Below, piece by piece: positions 58,801 to 64,000 of a stretch of DNA of 64,000 nucleotides. Made by a program: the position numbers and the translations under genes. The notes below the pieces were generated by a model, which ran no database searches, was not told the DNA's origin, and worked only from the letters and a program-made list of their open reading frames with translations. This DNA is from Chloroflexota bacterium (GTDB taxonomy: Bacteria > Chloroflexota > Dehalococcoidia > FW602-bin16). Location of the stretch: the NCBI GenBank assembly GCA_004297765.1, contig SCTZ01000031.1, positions 1 through 64,000 on the forward strand, written 5' to 3'. Every line of letters starts with the position of its first letter. The stretch's first letter is position 1.

Positions 58801-60362
58801 ACGCCTGCCCTCTTCTCTCCGCTGGTGTCCGGGAGCGATCCCTCGGCCAGCATCTTGCGTAGCTCAGCCTTGGCGATTTTGCCCTGGGGCGTGCGCGGCA
58901 TTGCCGCCAGAACGAAAGCACGCTTCACGGCCTTGTAGCCCACGACGCGCTCCTTCACCCAGGTCAGGAAGTGGCTTTCGTCCAGTTGCGCCTCGTTACT
59001 CAGCGTGACGAACGCGACCGGGACCTCTCCTTGCCGCTCGTCAGGCATGCCGACCACGGCGCAGTCTTCGATCCCTGGATACTGATCGATAACTTGCTCG
59101 ATCTCGGCCGGAAAGACACTGAAGCCGCTGACCTTGATCATGTCTTTCTTACGGGCCACCAGGTACAGGAACCCCTCCTCGTCCAGGTAGCCGAGGTCGC
59201 CGGTGCGCAGGAAGCCGGAGCCGAAGGTCTGCTGGGTCTCTTCCGGCATCCGCCAGTACCCGTTGACCAGTTGGTACCGGTCGTCCTTAGCTCGCACGCA
59301 GACTTCTCCGATCTGGTTTGATCCGAGCGGCTGATCCCGCTCGTCCAGGATTTCTATCAGCATATGGTCCAGTGGCTTGCCGGGCGATTTAGGGTTGCGC
59401 CCCGAGAGGTTAATAGTCGCGGCGCACGGGACTTCGGTCCCGCCATAGGCCTGCACCATGCGGAGCCCGTACCTGCACTCCAAGTTGTGCTTGATCGAGT
59501 CGGGCATCGGTGAGCCACCATACACGCAATAGCGCAGTCCACGCAGGTTTCGTCCCTCGCCGATGCTCTGCAGGGCGTGATACAACGTCGGGACGCCAAA
59601 GGTCATCGAGATGCCATACTGCTCCACCCAGTCCAGGAACAGCTCGACGTTCAAGCGCGTCTGGACGCAGGCCGTCCCGCCGAGATACAGCGGCCACAGC
59701 AGTCCCATCAGGAGCGTAGAGGTCAGGAAGAGGGGCTGAGCGCAAAGGATATTGTCGTCCGGCCCGATGCCGTACGTGCGGGCCAACGCCTCGGCCTCAG
59801 TCATCATCTGATAATGAGAGATGAGCGTGCCTTTAGGTTTGCCGGTCGTCCCGGAGGTATAGCCGATCAGGAAGTTGTCCGACACATCCCAGGATTCTTG
59901 TATTGGCTGCAGTGCTGGTTCCTTCTGATTGTCCAGGAGAGCGGTTACTTCATCTGATAGGATAATGCGGCCTTCCGGAGAGAAACCGATGGCGCCGGCC
60001 TGGTGCAGGGTCTTGAGCTCGCTCTCGACGCGTCGGTCGCAGGCGACCAGGGTCGGCTCCGAGTTGTTGACGAAGTACTGGATCTCCTCGGTCTTGAAGT
60101 TGGCATTGAGCGGAACGACGATGCCGCGCACAAGGCTAGCACCCAGGAGAGACACGGCGAGCTCCTGGCCGTTGGGGAGAAAGAGACAGATCCGATCTCC
60201 TGGCCGCAATCCTTGCGCCTTGACCATGACCGCGAAGCGGGTGATCAGATCAACGAGCTCGCGATAGCTTCGCGCCCCCTTTTCAGTCACCAGCGCGGTG
60301 TGTTCGCCCCTGCTCTGCGCGTTATCGATGACGGCTTTCGCCAGATTAGCGTGGCGTAGCAT
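58797..60362 (-). CDS. AMP-forming acyl-CoA synthetase
   Basis: A 521-aa ANL ligase: GYTSGTTGKPKGTLISH, GGTEVPCAATINL, RTGDLGYLDEEGFLYLVARKKDMIKVSG, and PRTPQGKIAKAELRKM with the C-terminal Lys. The ATG at 60362 (MLRHANLAKAV) is preferred to a TTG five codons earlier. It resembles crotonobetaine/carnitine-CoA ligase-like and medium-chain ligases more than the tandem pair at 36473-39582. Located between acyl-CoA dehydrogenase and Liv permease genes. Confidence 0.9.
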   Translation of the reverse strand: MLRHANLAKAVIDNAQSRGEHTALVTEKGARSYRELVDLITRFAVMVKAQGLRPGDRICLFLPNGQELAVSLLGASLVRGIVVPLNANFKTEEIQYFVNNSEPTLVACDRRVESELKTLHQAGAIGFSPEGRIILSDEVTALLDNQKEPALQPIQESWDVSDNFLIGYTSGTTGKPKGTLISHYQMMTEAEALARTYGIGPDDNILCAQPLFLTSTLLMGLLWPLYLGGTACVQTRLNVELFLDWVEQYGISMTFGVPTLYHALQSIGEGRNLRGLRYCVYGGSPMPDSIKHNLECRYGLRMVQAYGGTEVPCAATINLSGRNPKSPGKPLDHMLIEILDERDQPLGSNQIGEVCVRAKDDRYQLVNGYWRMPEETQQTFGSGFLRTGDLGYLDEEGFLYLVARKKDMIKVSGFSVFPAEIEQVIDQYPGIEDCAVVGMPDERQGEVPVAFVTLSNEAQLDESHFLTWVKERVVGYKAVKRAFVLAAMPRTPQGKIAKAELRKMLAEGSLPDTSGEKRAGV

Positions 60363-60499
60363 GTGCTCAGCCCCCAAGGTGAGAGATGTGACGATTGCGT
60401 GGGCGCGAGGTCGCTTGAGACATCATTGCCCGAGCTGGAGAGGTCCGCGTCTGTGCGGCGGCGTCACGGCCACCCAGATTGGGACGGGGAACGACTGTC

Positions 60500-61639
60500 T
60501 CAAAGCATGCGAGCGATGATGTTACGCTGGATCTGATTGCTGCCTCCGGCGATCTGCAGGATCTTGCAGTCGCGGAAGTAGCGCTGCATGTCGAACTCCA
60601 TGGTGTAGCCATAGCCGCCTAGCACCTGGATGCCGTTGGTGGTGCACCACATTGCCGTGTCGGTCGCCGTGGTCTTGGCCATAGCGGCTTCTTTCAGGCA
60701 AGGGATCCTCTGATCGATGTGCCAGGCGGCGTAGTGGGTCATGAGCCGGCTGGCGTGGATGCGCATGGCCATGTCGGCCAGGATGTGCTGGATGGATTGG
60801 AACTCCTTGATGTATTGGTCGAACTGCACGCGCTCCTTGGCGTAGGCCACCGCGTCGTCCAGAGCTGCCTGGGCGATGCCGGTGGCGACGGCGGCCGTGC
60901 CGACCCGCCCCATCTCGAAATGGTGCTTAAGGATGTTCCATCCGTTGTCGACCTCGCCCAGCACGCACGAGCGGGGCACGTACACGTCGGTGAAGGAGAC
61001 CTCGCAGGTGGCCACCGCCTTCTGTCCGAGCTTCTTGATGGGACGGATCTCGATGCCGGGCGACTTGGCGTCGATCAGCATCATGGTGATGCCCTGGTGC
61101 TTCTTCTCCCCCTTGGTGGTTCTGACGGCAGCGAACATCCAGTCCGCCTGGTGGGCCTGGGTGGAGAAGATCTTGGCGCCGTTGACGATGAAGTGGTCGC
61201 CGTCCGCCACGGCCCGCGTGGTGAGTGAGGCTAGGTCGGAGCCGGCGTTGGGCTCCGTGAGAGCCAGACAGAAGGTAATCTCGCCGTGGATCAAGCGCGG
61301 CAAATAGTAGTCAAGTTGTTCGGGCGTGCCGAAGCGCAGGATGAAGCGACCGACGTTAGAGATGGAGAGGATATAGATCTCGGCGGCAGCCGTCCAGCGC
61401 TTGGCCAGAGCCTCCAGGATGATGGCCACGTCGAGCATGCTGCCGTTGGTCCCGCCGTACTGCTCGGGGAAGGGGAGCCCCAGGAGCCCGACCCGGGCCA
61501 TCTCCTGATAGAGCTCACGGGGGTAGACCTCCTGCTCGTCCATCTCCCGCACCTTGTCGCGCGGGCAGGTGCGCTCCATCATGTCGGCGACGAGCCGCTG
61601 GAGCATCTTCTGCTCTTCGGTCAGGTCAAAGCCAATCAC
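60500..61639 (-). CDS. Acyl-CoA dehydrogenase
   Basis: A 379-aa acyl-CoA dehydrogenase: CLALTEPNAGSDLASLTTRA, WMFAAVRTTKG, EMGRVGTAAVATGIAQAAL, and LGGYGYTMEFDMQRYFRDCKILQIAGGSNQIQRNIIARM. As in the other copy, the EGT motif is changed (AGGSN), so the catalytic base must lie elsewhere. GTG start with GGGAGGA upstream. A consensus promoter at 61831-61859 makes it the first gene of the operon running to the receptor gene. Confidence 0.9.
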   Translation of the reverse strand: MIGFDLTEEQKMLQRLVADMMERTCPRDKVREMDEQEVYPRELYQEMARVGLLGLPFPEQYGGTNGSMLDVAIILEALAKRWTAAAEIYILSISNVGRFILRFGTPEQLDYYLPRLIHGEITFCLALTEPNAGSDLASLTTRAVADGDHFIVNGAKIFSTQAHQADWMFAAVRTTKGEKKHQGITMMLIDAKSPGIEIRPIKKLGQKAVATCEVSFTDVYVPRSCVLGEVDNGWNILKHHFEMGRVGTAAVATGIAQAALDDAVAYAKERVQFDQYIKEFQSIQHILADMAMRIHASRLMTHYAAWHIDQRIPCLKEAAMAKTTATDTAMWCTTNGIQVLGGYGYTMEFDMQRYFRDCKILQIAGGSNQIQRNIIARML

Positions 61640-61809
61640 GCCACAGTCCTCCCATGCTGGCTGGATCTCGTCTATGCAGAGACTTCCCGGTCCATCAGGA
61701 CCGGCGGAGCCATCAGTTGTCTAGTCCTTACGAATGCCGTGGAGCCCAGGTGGTCCCACCTGGATGAGCAGTAGGGTGAGTGGAACGTACTGCCGAGGAT
61801 ATACTACTG

Positions 61810-61829
61810 CGTACGTTCGAATCGGTACG
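61810..61829. promoter_or_regulatory. Possible operator at the acyl-CoA dehydrogenase start site
   Basis: CGTACGTTCGAATCGGTACG: CGTAC/GTACG arms around a TTCGAA core, directly downstream of the minus-strand -10 at 61831-61836. It could be the target of the divergent TetR regulator. Confidence 0.4.
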
Positions 61830-61830
61830 G

Positions 61831-61859
61831 ATTATACGGCGAAGGGATGTATCCGTCAA
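61831..61859 (-). promoter_or_regulatory. Sigma70-type promoter of the acyl-CoA dehydrogenase operon
   Basis: Minus-strand TTGACG (61859-61854), 17-bp spacer, TATAAT (61836-61831). Divergent from the TetR promoter 192 bp away. Confidence 0.65.
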
Positions 61860-62050
61860 TAGGTTGCCACGATTTGTCTCGAACTGAGCCAGACCTCGCC
61901 GGAGCTTGGGTGTCCACGGGATACCCGGATTGGCATCTGGCTTGTGGCAAAAACGGCGTGCAGAAGCCTGATATTGGACTGCATTGCCGTTTCGTCCGGA
62001 ATCCCATCGCTGACCCAAGATGCGCGAATCTTCATGTCGACGAGGATCAA

Positions 62051-62079
62051 CTTGACTTGTATCCGCGCCTGCTATATCA
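62051..62079 (+). promoter_or_regulatory. Promoter of the TetR gene
   Basis: TTGACT (62051-62056), 17-bp spacer, TATCAT (62074-62079). GTATG (62084-62088) and CATAC (62096-62100) form an inverted repeat at the start point, possibly for autoregulation. Confidence 0.5.
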
Positions 62080-62128
62080 TAGGCGTATGCCAGCGTCATA
62101 CTGGTGAGTACGTATCGTTGGATCACAG

Positions 62129-62818
62129 ATGAGAAAAAAGGCACTTAGCGAGAATGCTTCAGAGCCCAGCACCGGACCGGAGCTGCAGAAGAAACGCATC
62201 GTCACCATTGCCGCGCGATTATTTGCACGCAACGGATACGCCGGCACGAGCGTCGACGACATCGCCGCCGAGATGGGCGCTACCAAGGGCACTGTCTATC
62301 ACTACTTTCGTTCCAAGCAAACCCTGCTGTATCAGGCGTACGTGATGAGCCAGGTGCCACTGATCGCCAACCTGCGGGAGATCGTCGCCGCGGACGATCC
62401 ACCGGACCAGAAGTTCCGCAAGCTCATTCGAACGCAGATCGCCATTCTACAGGCTGATCCCTCTGTCACAAGCCTGCTAGTGGCGAGTCAGCAACTAAAC
62501 GGCGAGTTTGCTCTTCCTCCGGCCCATCGCAGAGTGATCCGACGCAACCGCAAGGAATATCGGCAATTGATCGAGAGCATCCTCAACGATGGTATCGAAA
62601 AGGGGGTCTTCCGCCCCGTCGATGTCCCGGTGGTTACAAAGATCATCATCGCAGGCTACGGCTGGTTGGTGAATTGGTTCAAGCCGCGTGGCCGGTTGGG
62701 AATCGATGAAGTATGCGATGTGATCACCGACTTCTTCATGTCCAGTCTATTGGCCCGCCCCACCGCGACCGGACTCGATGATAGGCAGTTGGTGGGCACA
62801 GCATCAGACGCGCTATGA
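62129..62818 (+). CDS. TetR-family transcriptional regulator
   Basis: A 229-aa regulator. The N-terminal helix-turn-helix covers about residues 25-75 (VTIAARLFARNGYAGTSVDDIAAEMG, then ATKGTVYHYFRSKQTLL). The C-terminal ligand domain ends near 220. It resembles KstR2/FadR-type regulators that respond to acyl-CoA. Divergently transcribed from the acyl-CoA dehydrogenase operon, whose start-site palindrome is a likely target. No good ribosome site is seen before the ATG. Confidence 0.88.
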   Translation: MRKKALSENASEPSTGPELQKKRIVTIAARLFARNGYAGTSVDDIAAEMGATKGTVYHYFRSKQTLLYQAYVMSQVPLIANLREIVAADDPPDQKFRKLIRTQIAILQADPSVTSLLVASQQLNGEFALPPAHRRVIRRNRKEYRQLIESILNDGIEKGVFRPVDVPVVTKIIIAGYGWLVNWFKPRGRLGIDEVCDVITDFFMSSLLARPTATGLDDRQLVGTASDAL

Positions 62819-63023
62819 GCGCCGCTGCCGTCCGATCGCCTGGCTTGCTGTTCCGCACGTTCGGTGATCATTACCAAACTGCCTTCAATAGGTTAATTCC
62901 CCTGGCCGTCTCCCGCTGTGCTTCTGCCTCGTTGCCTGCTTCTGAGCCCCCCGAGCCGCACTGACTGCCCAGTCGTAATCAATCCGGTACGAGACTGGTG
63001 TCGTAGACACGGTTCCTACGGTG

Positions 63024-63052
63024 TTGACGCCTGCTCTTAGCAATGCTATAGT
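63024..63052 (+). promoter_or_regulatory. Sigma70-type promoter of the zinc-ribbon gene
   Basis: TTGACG (63024-63029), 17-bp spacer, TATAGT (63047-63052), followed 5 nt later by the palindrome at 63058. Between 62819 and 63023 no gene is seen. Confidence 0.6.
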
Positions 63053-63057
63053 CTCAG

Positions 63058-63073
63058 TTGACGTTTAACGTCA
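63058..63073. promoter_or_regulatory. Operator-like palindrome TTGACGTTTAACGTCA
   Basis: TGACGT-TTA-ACGTCA, at the same position relative to the -10 as the TTAACGTT-type palindromes at 1703, 35760 and 28581, and similar in sequence. Confidence 0.45.
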
Positions 63074-63379
63074 GAGGGCACCCATCTGTCCCATATGATT
63101 GAGTTTGGATGCCACTCCGAGTGCCAGCGCACGTTTAAGCAAACGCTTTGTGACCAAAGGGGCATGGCCACGCTACTGCACCAAGTGCAGCGCGGGAAGG
63201 CCAGGTGCGGGCTGGAGTTCATCCGCCATGACCATGGCATGTGGGCGTCAGTCTGGTTGTACGATTGCAGACTGATCGACGATCGGACCGGTGTGGCCGA
63301 TACGTGGTGTCTATGCCGGGCTCTCGTTTTGATCAAGCACTCATGCGATTTGGTAAATCGAACGGGCGAGGATGCTGTG

Positions 63380-63892
63380 ATGGTTAGGGAGCTATCGGCG
63401 GAGTCTTGTCAGTCGTGTGGCGCGCTTATCACCTCCGTGCGAGACTGCAAGTCCCGGCGCGCTGGCTTCTGCAGTAAGTGCTACCGGCGTCTCTACGATA
63501 AGGCCTATCGCGATCAACACAGGGGGCAATACAAGGCCTACCAGGAGCGGTACTATCAAGTCAACCGCGAGAAGCTGCGCGAGAAGAACACCGTGCGGAA
63601 ACGCGCGTGGCGAGACGCCAACCGCCTGCGCTATCGGGAATACCAGCGTAACTACAAGCGACGAATTCGAAACCAAGAGGAATACCAGTGGGAGTCGCTC
63701 CCGGTGACGTGTGGCGACTGCGGCGAGGACATCTCGACCCGCCTGGGGACCCGCTCGCGCCGTCAGGGGCTCTGTCCCCGCTGCTATCGGCGCCAGTCCC
63801 AGAAGCAGTACTACCGCAGAACAAAGCAGAGACAGCCAAGCTCCAATGGCGTTAGACTGCTCGATGGTCTGAAGGACCTGGCGGTAAGCTGA
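63380..63892 (+). CDS. Double zinc-ribbon, Tyr/Arg-rich small protein
   Basis: A 170-aa protein I cannot assign. Two similar zinc ribbons, CQSCGALITSVRDC...FCSKCYRR (about 11-36) and CGDCGEDIST...LCPRCYRRQ (about 112-140), flank a basic helical linker with YYQVNREKLREKN and REYQRNYKRR repeats. Each ribbon ends in GxCxxCYRRxxxK, suggesting internal duplication. Comparable NREKxREK linkers occur in phage and HNH-associated proteins. The ATG at 63380 has GAGG 8 nt upstream; the frame stays open to 63095, which has no good site. Confidence 0.65.
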   Translation: MVRELSAESCQSCGALITSVRDCKSRRAGFCSKCYRRLYDKAYRDQHRGQYKAYQERYYQVNREKLREKNTVRKRAWRDANRLRYREYQRNYKRRIRNQEEYQWESLPVTCGDCGEDISTRLGTRSRRQGLCPRCYRRQSQKQYYRRTKQRQPSSNGVRLLDGLKDLAVS

Positions 63893-63920
63893 TTCCCTTT
63901 TAGTGCGATATGTCGTACTA

Positions 63921-63949
63921 TATAGCCGAGTCGAGCTAGTGAGGCTATA
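63921..63949. terminator. Weak hairpin after the zinc-ribbon gene
   Basis: TATAGCC (63921-63927) pairs with GGCTATA (63943-63949), loop 15 nt. A possible terminator; no U-run. Confidence 0.25.
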
Positions 63950-64000
63950 CTAAAGGGACATGGTCCCCGCATGAGTGACTCCACCGGCTGCTCGGGTCCG

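Noticed and set aside
63095-63379. 95-residue N-terminal extension of the zinc-ribbon protein
   Set aside because: No ribosome site at the ATG 63095 and no domain in the extension, while the ATG at 63380 has a good site and begins just before the first zinc ribbon.

Overview
This 64 kb window is high-GC DNA from a probably anaerobic or facultative bacterium. I infer Chloroflexota, at moderate confidence. The reasons are fused F420-biosynthesis radical-SAM domains (CofG-CofH), a large winged-helix/BTAD/AAA/TPR activator, several Liv-type ABC transporters with Ser/Ala/Pro linkers after the lipobox, and many short palindromic interspersed repeats. No rRNA, tRNA, CRISPR array or complete insertion sequence was seen. 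Almost all genes lie on the minus strand. The exceptions are 36473-41574 and 62129-63892.

Layout. 1-3120: parts of branched-chain-type (Liv) ABC transporters. 3203-7794: an enolase-superfamily enzyme and three tandem 364-aa octopine-dehydrogenase-like paralogues. 8146-15001: crotonase, acyl-CoA synthetase, a LivM-LivG fusion, LivH and a substrate-binding lipoprotein. 15201-23325: the core, a four-subunit 2-oxoacid:ferredoxin oxidoreductase, two ferredoxins, a YceI protein and four subunits resembling class I ATP-dependent benzoyl-CoA reductase. 23524-27438: a crotonase and a 1016-aa SARP/BTAD-type activator. 27538-35559: a hydrolase, F420 genes (CofC, FrhB-like, CofGH), a metallo-hydrolase, biotin carrier and biotin carboxylase. 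36473-41574 (+): two tandem acyl-CoA synthetases, an SDR and a MaoC-type hydratase. 41587-45310: SDR, a 5'-truncated aldehyde ferredoxin oxidoreductase and a UroD-family protein. 45389-51946: four genes laid out like an acetophenone/acetone carboxylase. 52143-61639: a third Liv transporter with two acyl-CoA dehydrogenases and an acyl-CoA synthetase. 62129-63892: a TetR regulator and a double zinc-ribbon protein.

How it fits together (inference). Acids are imported by Liv transporters and activated by CoA ligases. They are reduced by the BCR-like enzyme with ferredoxin electrons from 2-oxoacid oxidation, then processed by crotonases, SDRs and acyl-CoA dehydrogenases. A ketone carboxylase-like complex may feed further substrates in.

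The most striking regulatory signals are two. First, two near-duplicate promoters at 21166-21236 and 23410-23479 have 12-bp-spaced GACGC repeats ending exactly 8 bp before the -10, as in SARP-controlled promoters. They sit in front of the two halves of the reductase cluster and next to the BTAD activator gene. Second, a palindrome close to TTAACGTTNAACGTTAA lies just downstream of the -10 of four separate promoters, suggesting a local regulon. A CTAG-ended repeat family also supplies the stop codon of four genes.
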